A DNA stretch of 64,000 nucleotides from Microglena sp. YARC (Eukaryota > Chlorophyta > Chlorophyceae > Chlamydomonadales > Chlamydomonadaceae). The notes under the pieces are model-generated. The model worked only from the letters and a program-made list of their open reading frames with translations. It was not told the origin of the DNA and did no database searches. Shown here in pieces: positions 1 to 8,640 of the stretch (within the stretch, counting starts at the first letter, position 1; each line of letters opens with the position of its first letter). Made by a program: the position numbers and the translations under genes. The DNA lies in assembly GCA_022414725.1 (NCBI GenBank), contig CM039463.1:28225571-28289570 (forward strand), in the 5' to 3' direction.

Positions 1-40
1 AAAATGTTTCATGTTATTATTCTGTTAATAAATACACCGA

Positions 41-972
41 ATGTCGAATTCTCAACAAAGACCGAAGGTTAGAAAGGCCGATCCGAATGTTAACAAGGCC
101 GATCCTATGGCATGGAGCATTGGGATGTTGATGTCCAAGGTGAAGGGCAGTCTCTACGGAAACCAAGCGAACAAGATGATACTAATGGGTATTTTCATCA
201 TTATACTAACCATTCTACTGTTGATCTACATCGCTCGCCGCATCACACGCAAGAACCTCATCAGCCAAGAAATACTAAAAAAAACCGTTCAAGTTGTACG
301 CGGGCGGAGTTTGTCAAAGCCGTTCGTGTACAGCTCGACCAAGATCCCTTCATCAAAGAACGGCATCGAGTTCACATACAGTTTCTGGCTGTACACAAGC
401 TCATTCGACATAACATCATTGCCAAAGCTGATCTTCACACGTGGATTTGACATGAGTTATGGAAGTGCGTCCCCCATCGTGTACATGGACGCCAAGACCA
501 ATTCTCTGCATTTCTCCGTACGAACCAATGTATCTAACACGAATGCAACCCTAGGAGCTGTCCGGGACCATAAGTCCCAATTCCTGAACGCTACGGTCGA
601 GTACGTACCTCTGCAGCGTTGGTACAGTTCGCGCTCATCGTCAAGGATAACATCATGACCATCCTGATGGACGGAGACCTATACACGATCGAGAACGTCC
701 TAGACATGCAGAAACCTAACATTAAGCCCATAATCATTCCGCACTCCGGGGACCTCTCTATAGGAAGCATGGCGGGTAGCGCAGGGCTGAAGGGGTACAT
801 CACTAAGTTCGACATATTCAACTACGCCATCAACATATCGGACGTGAAATCGATATATAACAAGGGACCTTTTTCCACATCGGAGACGATACTATCAAAG
901 CTAGGGTTCGGGGATTACAAAATGAGGTTGCCGATCTACAAGGAAGATGATGAACCGGTGTCCACTGTGTGA
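41..972 (+). pseudogene. Membrane-anchored LamG/concanavalin-like protein, one frameshift
   Basis: The first frame (41-about 625) gives a short polar N-terminus, one strong hydrophobic segment around residues 46-66 (ILMGIFIIILTILLLIYIA) and the start of a beta-rich domain with the motif GIEFTYSFWLY, typical of LamG/concanavalin-A-like folds. The second half of that domain, including GDLSIGSMAGSAGLKGYITKFDIFNYAI, follows in another frame from about 619 to the stop at 972. One indel near 615-630 therefore splits one gene of about 310 residues. Giant viruses carry such single-pass LamG proteins, presumably as virion surface proteins; that role is inferred from family and topology. The ATG at 41 is the first in frame after an AT-rich leader. 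Whether the indel is a real mutation or a consensus error cannot be judged here. Confidence 0.65.
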
Positions 973-1330
973 ACGGTGGAACAGTAAAATGAAACATATA
1001 TCAGATGGAAATAAATGTACGACATCGCCGTTAGAAAATTGGCGTTAAGAATGGTCGCTGACTTGGGTTTTTGACTTTGTTAAAAACTTCTGTGTTTACG
1101 AACATCAGTCGTTCGCTCTACTTTGTGGAGGTGGAAACGTTTTGGTGTGAATCGAGAACAACGTGAATTTGTAAGCAAACTTTTTGAGACGAACAAGGAC
1201 CACGGGGACCTGTAGCGGGTTTCGTGGTTTAGGGTTTATTCAAATTATACCATTCATTCAAATTATAACGGGTGTCCAAAAATTATTTATTAGGGCGGTG
1301 TCATTTAATTTGAAAACAAATGTAAAAGTG
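963..1330. repeat. Intergenic cluster of dispersed repeat fragments
   Basis: No gene is visible between the LamG gene and the beta-helix gene. The space is built of pieces that recur elsewhere. 972-1060 (ggtggaacagtaaaatgaaa followed by gatggaaataaatgtacga) recurs at 8,424-8,500. 1,119-1,163 (gtggaggtggaaacg) recurs at 30,494-30,535. 1,194-1,290 (accacgg, tattcaaattata, gggtgtcc) recurs at 18,109-18,177. 1,305-1,328 (catttaatttgaa) recurs at 21,955-21,980. The gggtgtcc and cagtnggtgga pieces look like Tc1/mariner-type termini, so this may be a nest of truncated or miniature transposons. Confidence 0.6.
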
Positions 1331-3186
1331 ATGCGGCGTACGGCATCGTTGTTCATATTCGTCGTCTTCTTACTTGTATTGCTGCTTGGGGTCGCTTACA
1401 ATATGTATTTGCATAGTGGTGGTTGGGGGAGGGAGAGTTTTGATGCGACGAACTCCGACGCGCTGGGGGCCATTCGCAGTAGTAGCGGCTCTAAAGATGA
1501 GAGGATGGCGATGGAGATGGTGTCGGGTGCTCCGATTTCGACGATCATGACGCCAATGGGGTCCGTGCGCGCGTGCGGTTCCGTAAACACGCTTTGTGGA
1601 ACGCGAGACGGATACTACGCCGGAAACTTGATCGTGGGGGAGAAACATGGGAGTCACAGGGAACATAAACATAAATGGAGCATAAAGGAGGTGCAGGATA
1701 TGGCGGTCTTGCGCGCTCTCAATGTTAATGGCATGGCGAAGCTTGAAAGCGTGAACCTGCGTAGTGGTGAAGATTTACGGGTCATTGGCGACGCGACTGT
1801 ACAGAAGATGACTGTCGAGGGTGATACGCATGTTGGTGGCACGCTCGCTGTGGACAAGCATGTCAATATGAAAGGAGATGCGGAAGTGCATGGGGATATG
1901 AGAGGGATGAAGGGAGTCGATGTGAACAATGGTGTTCGCGTTGGAAAGACGTTTCATGTCAAAGGAGATGTTTTTTTTGAACAAAATCTTGTATGCACGA
2001 AGATGATTTGTACACAATGGGATCTGCAGGTGCGATGGGTGACATGTTAGTGGGAAAGAACCTCGGTACCGGAAAAGATCATATTGTTGCCGGGAGTGGA
2101 GTGGTTGCAGGTTCGACTATGGTTGGACGTAATCTTGACGTAGCAGACAACATGGATGTGTTGACGAACGTATCCATCCGCGGTGATTTGAACGTGTCGC
2201 AGGGTGCGAACTTGAAGGGAAACGTCTCATTGATCGGACCAGGTGGGTCGGTGTACGTTACTGGTGGATCTGTGTTACTGGGCGAAGGCAGAAAGGGAGC
2301 CACTCCTCCCGATACACGGGGTGTGCACGTGCGTCGATTGAATGGGAAAACGACTTCGTTTTGCGTGGACAAACACAATGTCATCGATGGCGACACAATG
2401 TTGCAGGGTGACATTTGCTGGGGGGGGGGAAACAATTTATGTCTGAACGAGCCTAAAATCGTAGACCTTTTGAATCTAGAGAACTTGATGAGTACTAGTA
2501 TTTCTAATGCGGAGAGGGTGATTCGAAATGACCGAGAACTTCGGACGTCGGGTGCGAATTCGTTGTTCGTCCGTGCGAGCAATGATATGTCGAGTCACGA
2601 GAACGTTTTCTCAAGTGATACCAAGAATCTTGCTGAATTTGACAGAAGAGCTAGATCCGATCTGACATCCTTTGGGAAAAACCAAGAGCTTCAGAAGTTG
2701 GCAATCGTACGCGTAGACAATAAAAACAAGGTCCAGGAGTCGCGGTTGACTCGTCTAGAGGCACTTCTGAAGAGGGTTGAAGTGAGGGCGTTTAACATCT
2801 TGAAGGACTCTGCAACCAATGCATGCGATAAGAAGACAAGTCCGGAGCCGAAAAAGGTCAAAATTACTTTGTTCGACGGTCGCGACTACTCAGGTACTCA
2901 GCTTTCTAAGGATTTCAAGGTGAGCGACAAGGAATACAGACAAGAAATACAAAACGACCCTTTTTGGGGTCGATTGAATGACAAAGTCTCTTCGATTAGG
3001 ATAGAACCCGATGTTGGTGTAACCACATCATTGAGAATGTTCTTTAATCCATTTTACCAGAACACAAAACATAACCCTTCGGTTACATGGTTAGCGTCAA
3101 ATGGGCACGTTTTCGAGATTACAAACCTCAAGGACATGGAAGACGAGTTCGGTGCCTTTACAGTAAAGGTGACATTGATGAAATGA
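1331..3186 (+). pseudogene. Membrane-anchored beta-helix protein with C-terminal beta/gamma-crystallin motif, one frameshift
   Basis: ATG 1331 is chosen because the transmembrane segment (FIFVVFLLVLLLGVAYNMYL) follows directly, as in two paralogues at 8,640-10,214 and 10,260-11,765. It is followed by a conserved block (C-x5-CG-x-RDGYYAGNLIVGE), an ALNVNGMA block, a long series of hexapeptide-like beta-helix turns (GDTHVGGTLAV style), and a GDICW...LCL cysteine motif before a coiled-coil tail. The frame changes between a T8 tract at about 1,972 and 2,050, so the gene is split into two frames. Only this paralogue ends in a domain with F-x4-Y-x-G (FDGRDYSG) and NDKVSS, matching the Greek-key and calcium-binding signatures of beta/gamma-crystallins. 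A virion or surface fibre protein is a reasonable guess; no function is proven. Confidence 0.65.
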
Positions 3187-3237
3187 CCTCGATCAATCAC
3201 ATCTGTCGGTCCTTCATTTCATTGACTTTTTTGCATA

Positions 3238-3266
3238 CAGCTAGGGACATTTGATTGTGGGACACC
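3238..3266. repeat. Left terminal inverted repeat of the transposon
   Basis: It reads CAGCTAGGGACA, then a 7-base variable stretch, then gtgggacacc. It pairs with the reverse complement of 6,537-6,564 with a few mismatches and one single-base indel. The preceding TA (3,236-3,237) is the presumed target duplication. Confidence 0.8.
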
Positions 3267-3290
3267 TTTTATTTTGGGGATTTGACCAAT

Positions 3291-4287
3291 TCAAGCTTTG
3301 TAACCGATCTTGTCAATACAGATACTGTCTTCAGGAGATTGATACAAAACATTCAAGGCTTGTACAGACACAGACACAGACACGATTACATGATCAAAGT
3401 AGCCTGACAAGTCAACGTGTTGGCTTACATCGTGCGCATCAATAATCATTTTCAAAGCGTTCCTGTAATCAAATACTTCTGCTACATCTGGAATTGTTGG
3501 GCACGCGCAGCGATATTTTCGCTTGAGCAAACTGAACACATTGAACTCTGGACTGTAAGGACGTTGAACTCTGGACTGTAAGGAGGTACAAAGAGCGGGC
3601 GTATTCCTACAGAATCGAACGCAGAGATCGTCTCCTTTGAATGATGGAACTGGATATTGTCAAGGACAGCGACAGTACCCTGCTTTACATGTAACTCTGA
3701 TACAAACTGTACAAAGTCGACTTTCTTGCAATTGTGATCAAGGATCTTGTAATGAACGATACCTTTGACAGAAACGGCAGCGATTAGCGTCAATTTGGAC
3801 ATTCGCAATGTCCGAGAAATTTGGATATTTAAACGTTTGCCGCGTTGGTAATACCCTCTGCGACAAGTGTCACCGATGTAAAAACCCGCCTCATCAATGC
3901 TTATCAAATCCGATGTCGGAACGGCCAGATACTCTTTACAAAAACTTTCGACAGAAGATTTGTGGTCATTCTTGTGTCGAACAGTTTTGTATGCGCGCTT
4001 GCGTGTGTAGCGTCCAAACGTTTTTGGAGACATCTTGATAGAGGACAGAGACGTCACACCCTCTGCAATCTGAGACATTGTCAAGAATGGATTGGAGTCG
4101 ATCAGTTTTTTTATAGCAACCTTGATATCTTCGCCCGTTTCTTCCGATGATGTTTTATATTGGCTTTGGTGACCCAACGTTGGAGTGACGATTTTGATAC
4201 TTTGTACAACAGACTAACTTTCCTCAAGCTACGATTATAGTATTTGTAGTGAACAACCGCGCGATGTTTTACCTCTGCATCAATCAT
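3291..4287 (-). pseudogene. DDE transposase (IS630/Tc1-mariner, DDE_3 type), broken
   Basis: The N-terminal helix-turn-helix begins at ATG 4287 (KVSLLYKVSKSSLQRWV), then the frame changes around 4,130-4,180. The main frame (about 4,177 to 3,540) shows the first catalytic Asp in LISIDEAGFYI, the second in VAVLDNIQFHHSK, and the PPYSPEFN motif that precedes the third acidic residue. Immediately after this motif a 23-bp tandem duplication (3,541-3,584) throws the frame. The proper C-terminus (FSLLKRKYRC...) continues in another frame to 3,291. Total length would be about 325 residues, normal for this family. The gene sits just inside the left inverted repeat of its transposon and is divergent from the Fanzor gene, 77 bases apart. 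It cannot make full-length protein as written. Confidence 0.85.
3541..3584. repeat. 23-bp tandem duplication that breaks the transposase
   Basis: The unit ttgaactctggactgtaagg plus acg occurs at 3,541-3,563 and again, nearly complete, at 3,564-3,584. Dropping one 23-base unit puts the conserved PPYSPEFN motif back in frame with the downstream FSLLKRKYR segment. The duplication is therefore the direct cause of the frame loss. Confidence 0.85.
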
Positions 4288-4364
4288 GATAACGTGCGCG
4301 TATTAGGGTATAAGGAAATTGTCCGTTAGTATGGTATCACTAAAATAATAATCACTCCCTCTCG
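4288..4364. promoter_or_regulatory. Divergent spacer between transposase and Fanzor starts
   Basis: These 77 bases separate the two divergent start codons inside the transposon and contain AT-rich stretches (tatggtatcactaaaataataatc). Promoters for both genes are expected here by position only. No recognised promoter motif is claimed. Confidence 0.3.
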
Positions 4365-6437
4365 ATGGGGGTGGTGACAAACAACGGAGATGACGACGAT
4401 CTGGACATCATGGTGGTCAAGAAGACGCTTAATTCTTTGTGCATGGATGTATCGAGGCAGCAGATCTGCTCAAGGATCCAAAGCATGGTACTTGTAATCA
4501 ACCAAGCAGTTGCAGAGGCATACTTATTCGCAAATTTTCACATAACCAGATGCCTAGATGGAGACTTTGATGTCAAGCAGTTGCCGCACCTGGATCGGAA
4601 CTTCTACTACAGGTGCATACTTGCGGTCTCGATATCCAATGTCCGAAATGATACGCTGGACAAGAGCTTGAAAGATAGCATGGTTGCTTTCGACGCTCTC
4701 AGGCCTGCAGGCTACTTAAAGGTGGACGTTCGTCAATGGGGACAGGTAATCGCAGACGTCTCAATACAAATGGCGACGATGGCATGCAACAGCGTCTGGG
4801 CAAACGTGGACAGGGTTGTAATCAAGTACCTGCGATTGAAACATCCCTCGTTGAAGAAACATTTCAATAAGATTGTCAAAGCGGTGGTCCAGTATCCTGA
4901 CTCGGATATCGACAAAATCATCCCAGCGGGTCTCGTGCATGCGAACCTCATCAAAGACGTTGTCAGACGCCTGAGAGATCTCTTGCCGCTGCCAAGGGGG
5001 AAGCAGTTCAACACTCGAGCACACCTGACAATGAGACTGTTTCATCACGTGCTTACAGAGTTGGGAGCAGATCTAAAATAGAAACCAACAAAAAAACGCC
5101 CCCGTCTGTTCAGTATCCTTCCACGCAAGAGCCGCTTCACCATTTCTTACGTCCCTATATCGTCCATGACACTCATGAAGCTTCTCAGCATGGGAGATTC
5201 GCCGCTCGAGAGCGTCCGTGGCGATGGACGTCACGAGAATCATTCCATGTTGTGGAGAAAGTACTTCAATGTCCAAGGACTTGAGACGAAAGGGTCTCGT
5301 TTTGACAACCGAATCCTCAGCGACGGCAAGGGGGTCTCCGTCCAAATGAAGCATCAGGTGGGTAAAGATATCGCTGGAGAAGGAGGAGGAGATAATGCGG
5401 GGTATCCCAAAGACGCAAGTATCGAAGACTGCCAGGACGCTTCTTTGCGCCAGGGTGCGCTGCGTGTCGGTATCGACCCGGGTATGACAGATATCGTCAC
5501 TATAGCATCTTCTGACGGTCGAGTCGAGTCTTTCAGCTCTGCCCGCTTTAGCGAAGCAGCTGGGTACAATACCAGCAATCGTCGCACAAACAAATGGAAT
5601 GCCGATACGCAAGACCTCGTGAAGTCCATTCCATCGCCGACTACGAGCAGTATGCAGGACCATGTCAGAGGTTACCTCAGCGCGCTCCCGACCCTCCTTC
5701 AACACCGAGCCAACAGAGGTTACCGATCGATGCGATTCTTTCGATATGTGGGCAAACAGAAGACGATTGAAAAGGTATGCGATTTGATTGCTCCAAAAGC
5801 ACAGAAGAAAACGATTGAAGAAAAGGTATGCGATGTGATTGCTCCAAAAGCAAAGAAGACCGTTGTTGGCTTCGGCAACTGGTCCAACCAGGGCTATGGC
5901 ATCAGTCGTTCGTGTTCTGGACCAGTGAAAGAGATCAGGAAGTGCCTTTCACGTCGTCAGAATGTTCTGTTCAAAAACGTCGACGAACGCAACACTTCTT
6001 GTACTTGCCACGGCTGCTTCCAGAAGCTCGTCAACATGAAGGCAGACAGCGTCGTCTGGCGCAGAGTTCAAAACGAGCCCTCCGCCCTCATCGACGGGGC
6101 TCCTACAACAACAACAACAACGTTTGAGAAGCAGAAGACGGTGGTGAAGAACGTTAAGGTCCACAAAGTACTGCACTGTCGCAACAGTGTCAAAAGCGCA
6201 TCATCCAATGTGCGCTGTGGTGCAACCTGGAACCGAGACGTGAACGCTGCCAAGAACCTTCTTCTGCTTCTGACGACGTGGATGGACGGGAAAGAGCGAC
6301 CAGCGGCATTTTGTGTGCCCTCCTCATCGCCCACCCCAAAAACCACAGTTTCCGGAGAGGCAAATGTGGGCGCTCAACCAACCGACCCACCTGGGTCAGT
6401 TAGCAGCTTACAATTGTTATCCTCTGGGCCAGCTTAA
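4365..6437 (+). pseudogene. Fanzor (eukaryotic TnpB-like RNA-guided nuclease), interrupted by one amber codon
   Basis: One reading frame runs from ATG 4365 to TAA 6437 (about 690 codons) with a single internal stop, TAG at 5,079-5,081. The N-terminal half (NQAVAEAYLFANFHITRCL, LDRNFYYRC) matches the alpha-helical N-terminal region of Fanzor proteins. After the stop comes a basic stretch (KPTKKRPR) and RLFSILPRKSRFTISY, a Fanzor hallmark. The RuvC-like core follows: Asp of GIDPGMTD (codon 371), the GNWSNQG segment, an acidic VDERNTSCTCHGC segment (candidate catalytic Glu near codon 541, followed by zinc-ribbon cysteines), and the final Asp in WNRDVNAAKNLL (codon 625). A 13-residue near-repeat (KVCDLIAPKA / KVCDVIAPKA) lies in the middle. 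The protein family cuts DNA guided by an RNA from the element's 3' end. Here the TAG should separate the N-terminal lobe from the nuclease core, unless it is read through or is an error. Confidence 0.85.
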
Positions 6438-6564
6438 ATGCTGAAATACGGGATGAAGGACACGAAGGATTGGGACCTTGATACAAAACCTTTAGCTGAC
6501 CTACCCAATCAATTGGGTTCAAGGGTCACCGGTAAGGGTGTCCCACAAATTTTGTCTCTGACTG
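6438..6564 (+). ncRNA. Candidate omega-RNA (guide RNA) region of the Fanzor element
   Basis: In TnpB and Fanzor systems the guide RNA comes from the stretch between the 3' end of the nuclease gene and the transposon end. Here that stretch is 127 bases. The border sequence ctgaaatacgggatg at 6,441-6,455 recurs inverted at 8,610-8,624, at a similar distance (about 100-120 bases) from a second transposon-like terminus. Such conservation next to the stop codon would be expected of a structured RNA. This is positional inference; no structure was computed. Confidence 0.35.
6536..6564. repeat. Right terminal inverted repeat of the transposon
   Basis: The plus strand reads ggtgtcccacaaattttgtctctgactg and is the imperfect reverse complement of 3,238-3,266. 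TA follows at 6,565-6,566. Confidence 0.8.
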
Positions 6565-6576
6565 TATCTTGCACTT

Positions 6577-8406
6577 TCATGATGTTGTGTGAATTGGAGG
6601 CGGAGAATCTACTTTGCCACCACATTTTCCATTCGAGTTGTTGTGAATTGGAGGAGGAGAATCTACTTTGCCACCACATTTTCCATTCGAGTTGTTGTGA
6701 ATTGGAGGCGGATGTTTAGGAGGATTTCGTTCGCCCTTAGCGGAATTTCCCTTCATTTCATTGACCCTTTTACAAAGCTTACACCTGCATTCATGGTTGG
6801 GAGACTTGGGTGGTGGTGGTGGGCATAGAGTCTTTTTTAATGGTGGTGGTGGGCATAGAGTCACCGGTTGTATTTTTGTGGGTTTCTTTGGTGTTGCAGT
6901 CACCACCATCCTCTTTGGAGCCGTACTTGGGCACTTCGGGATGTCCTCCGGTGAGGATCCATCAAAAATTGAGCGGTACTTGCGGCATGCGCTGTCTTTG
7001 TCTTTGATTTTAGAATGAGCCCAGCAGAAGCATCGTTTATGATTGGGGTTGGCGCTACAGAAGCTCGCGATAGCACGTAGACACCTTGGATGCACATCTC
7101 CTAGGTACCAATCCGGTGTGTTCCAGTCTATGACAGCGCCCTCGCACGCTAAGCAAGTTTCTTTGTTGTAGGGACACTCCTTTGTTGCATCCACCTTGTC
7201 GGTGAGCGCTCTGATTTTTTTCTTGAAAGCGAGCACCTCAGGGTCCATGTCCATGAAGACGTCGCGATAGTGTTGGGCGAGGTCTAAGACATCCTTGGTG
7301 TAGAACTTCATAGAAGAAATTCCAAAGGCCATGAGCCCTGCGTTCCACATGTAGTCCGAGTTGATGGTGATCGGCAAATTGCTCAGAATTAGTTGCTCTT
7401 TCATGGGAGGCAACGTGGCCCTTAGCATGGTGATAGGATCTAGCCTGTGGTTCTCAAGATTGACTGCCGTTACCTCCAATTCGGAGTAGGACTTAGAGAC
7501 CATCCACAGGTAAAACTGATCAGGGTAAATCGGCTTTCGCAGGGTATCCTTTGAGTCGCCCAAAATTACATCATCGGAGCCCAATCGCACTCCTACGACC
7601 TGAGGTTCGGGTAGAAACATGAGTGTCATGGCGTTGTTCGACGACGTGTTGGCGAATATTTGGAAGGCCTTAGTAGAAGATTCCACGGTATGATTCGGCA
7701 ACGTCATCCGTGCAACGAAGAAGATGCCGAAGCTTCGGTTGCCATCTATTCCTAGTTGGTGGGACGGAGGTCCGGTCAGAGAGGTCCCCGTTCCTAGATG
7801 GAATGCAGGGCGATTTTTGTCGTTATCGAGGAACGTGGGTTTGCGGTTGAACCTTAGATCCGGGGAGACGACGGACCCGTCGACCAAACAGCCCTTCTCA
7901 GAGGTCGATGATGCGAGGTTCTTCCACACCATGACATCCTCGGTATTCACACGATTGGTGCTTACGAAAAGTGTCAGATTTGCGAGGATCGATTCGGGCA
8001 AGGCCTCCTGCACCGGAATTATATTTACTTTCCTGGAATGAGGGGATTGGGAAGTTTCTGAAAACTTTGGGGATTTGGCGTTATTTGGCAATGCAGTAAC
8101 TGTACTTTGCAATAAGTTCATATAATTGCCTAACATGTCGGCATCTCCGCTGCTTTCGTTTCCGAATGACTCGAGAAGAAGATTTTTATCGCCTCCTCCA
8201 TCCTGATCCATGACGTCGGTGGGTGGCGACACGGGTTCAAGTGGTTTGTCCCTTTCATTTCTTTGCATTATGTTAACAAATATAATTAGAATAACGACCG
8301 CCATGGTCAACCAGTCAAAAATGTAGGAGCTGGGTGGTCCAATGAACACTAGGAGGATCAGAGTCAGAAAAATAATGAGAATGACTAGCTGCGTTAATAA
8401 TATCAT
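6577..8406 (-). CDS. Putative virion membrane protein with LamG-like domain and Cys-rich tail
   Basis: This is an intact 609-codon gene. The N-terminus has two adjacent hydrophobic segments (residues about 5-25 and 30-46), then a low-complexity linker. Residues about 140-390 form a beta-rich domain with RSFGIFFVARMTLP and FYLWMVSKSYSELEV, resembling concanavalin/LamG folds. A cysteine-rich segment follows (CPYNKETCLAC, PRCLRAIASFC, KRCFCW), then a Pro-rich tail with repeats of CPPPP and of an 18-residue unit containing NNSNGKCGGKVDSPPP. N-x-S/T sites and the topology suggest a surface-exposed virion protein; that is inference. Its 3' end stops 13 bases from the Fanzor transposon, so the insertion just missed it. 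The upstream spacer (8,407-8,640) is made of repeats. It is one of the few long undamaged genes here. Confidence 0.6.
   Translation of the reverse strand: MILLTQLVILIIFLTLILLVFIGPPSSYIFDWLTMAVVILIIFVNIMQRNERDKPLEPVSPPTDVMDQDGGGDKNLLLESFGNESSGDADMLGNYMNLLQSTVTALPNNAKSPKFSETSQSPHSRKVNIIPVQEALPESILANLTLFVSTNRVNTEDVMVWKNLASSTSEKGCLVDGSVVSPDLRFNRKPTFLDNDKNRPAFHLGTGTSLTGPPSHQLGIDGNRSFGIFFVARMTLPNHTVESSTKAFQIFANTSSNNAMTLMFLPEPQVVGVRLGSDDVILGDSKDTLRKPIYPDQFYLWMVSKSYSELEVTAVNLENHRLDPITMLRATLPPMKEQLILSNLPITINSDYMWNAGLMAFGISSMKFYTKDVLDLAQHYRDVFMDMDPEVLAFKKKIRALTDKVDATKECPYNKETCLACEGAVIDWNTPDWYLGDVHPRCLRAIASFCSANPNHKRCFCWAHSKIKDKDSACRKYRSIFDGSSPEDIPKCPSTAPKRMVVTATPKKPTKIQPVTLCPPPPLKKTLCPPPPPKSPNHECRCKLCKRVNEMKGNSAKGERNPPKHPPPIHNNSNGKCGGKVDSPPPIHNNSNGKCGGKVDSPPPIHTTS
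6588..6712. repeat. 54-bp tandem repeat, about 2.3 copies
   Basis: The unit begins gtgaattggaggcggagaat and ends cattcgagttgtt. Two near-identical copies (6,588-6,641 and 6,642-6,695) plus a partial third encode an in-frame 18-residue repeat at the C-terminus of the membrane protein read from 8,406. Confidence 0.8.
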
Positions 8407-8411
8407 TTTGT

Positions 8412-8640
8412 TGGACTACAATCAGTGGAACAGTAAATGAAACATAATATCGGATGGAAATAAATGTACGATATCGCCTTTATAAAATTATTTGTTTACG
8501 AACATGATTCGATCTACAGTCGGTGGACCAGTAAATTTAAACAAAGAGGCGACAGATGGTGGATGGTTTAGGAGGCGACAGATGGTGGATGGTCTACAAA
8601 ATGGACCGCCATCCCGTATTTCAGCATTTTAAGATTGGTT
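8412..8640. repeat. Intergenic transposon-end relics
   Basis: Three pieces are recognisable. 8,424-8,500 matches 972-1,060. 8,512-8,534 (TA then cagtcggtggaccagtaaa) looks like a Tc1/mariner-type terminus and recurs inverted at 21,896-21,922. 8,610-8,633 is a 23-of-24 inverted match to 6,433-6,455, the border of the Fanzor stop codon. A 26-base direct repeat (gaggcgacagatggtggatgg) lies between them. Taken together 8,512-8,640 may be the surviving end of a second Fanzor-bearing element. Confidence 0.5.

Larger units (their letters stand above)
3238..6564. mobile_element. Tc1/mariner (IS630-type) transposon carrying a Fanzor gene
   Basis: The element starts CAGCTAGGGACA at 3,238 and ends with the inverted match at 6,564 (reverse strand CAGTCAGAGACA). 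Both ends share gtgggacacc some 18-28 bases inside. A TA dinucleotide flanks each side (3,236-3,237 and 6,565-6,566), the target duplication expected of the Tc1/mariner superfamily. Between the ends lie a DDE transposase on the minus strand (3,291-4,287) and a Fanzor gene on the plus strand (4,365-6,437), divergently arranged. The insertion falls in the gap between two viral membrane-protein genes and breaks neither. Both cargo genes carry disabling lesions, so this copy is probably immobile. Fanzor genes are known passengers of several eukaryotic and viral transposon families. Confidence 0.85.

Noticed and set aside
5073..5705. 210-codon minus-strand ORF
   Set aside because: Antisense to the Fanzor gene, which has recognisable motifs on the plus strand.
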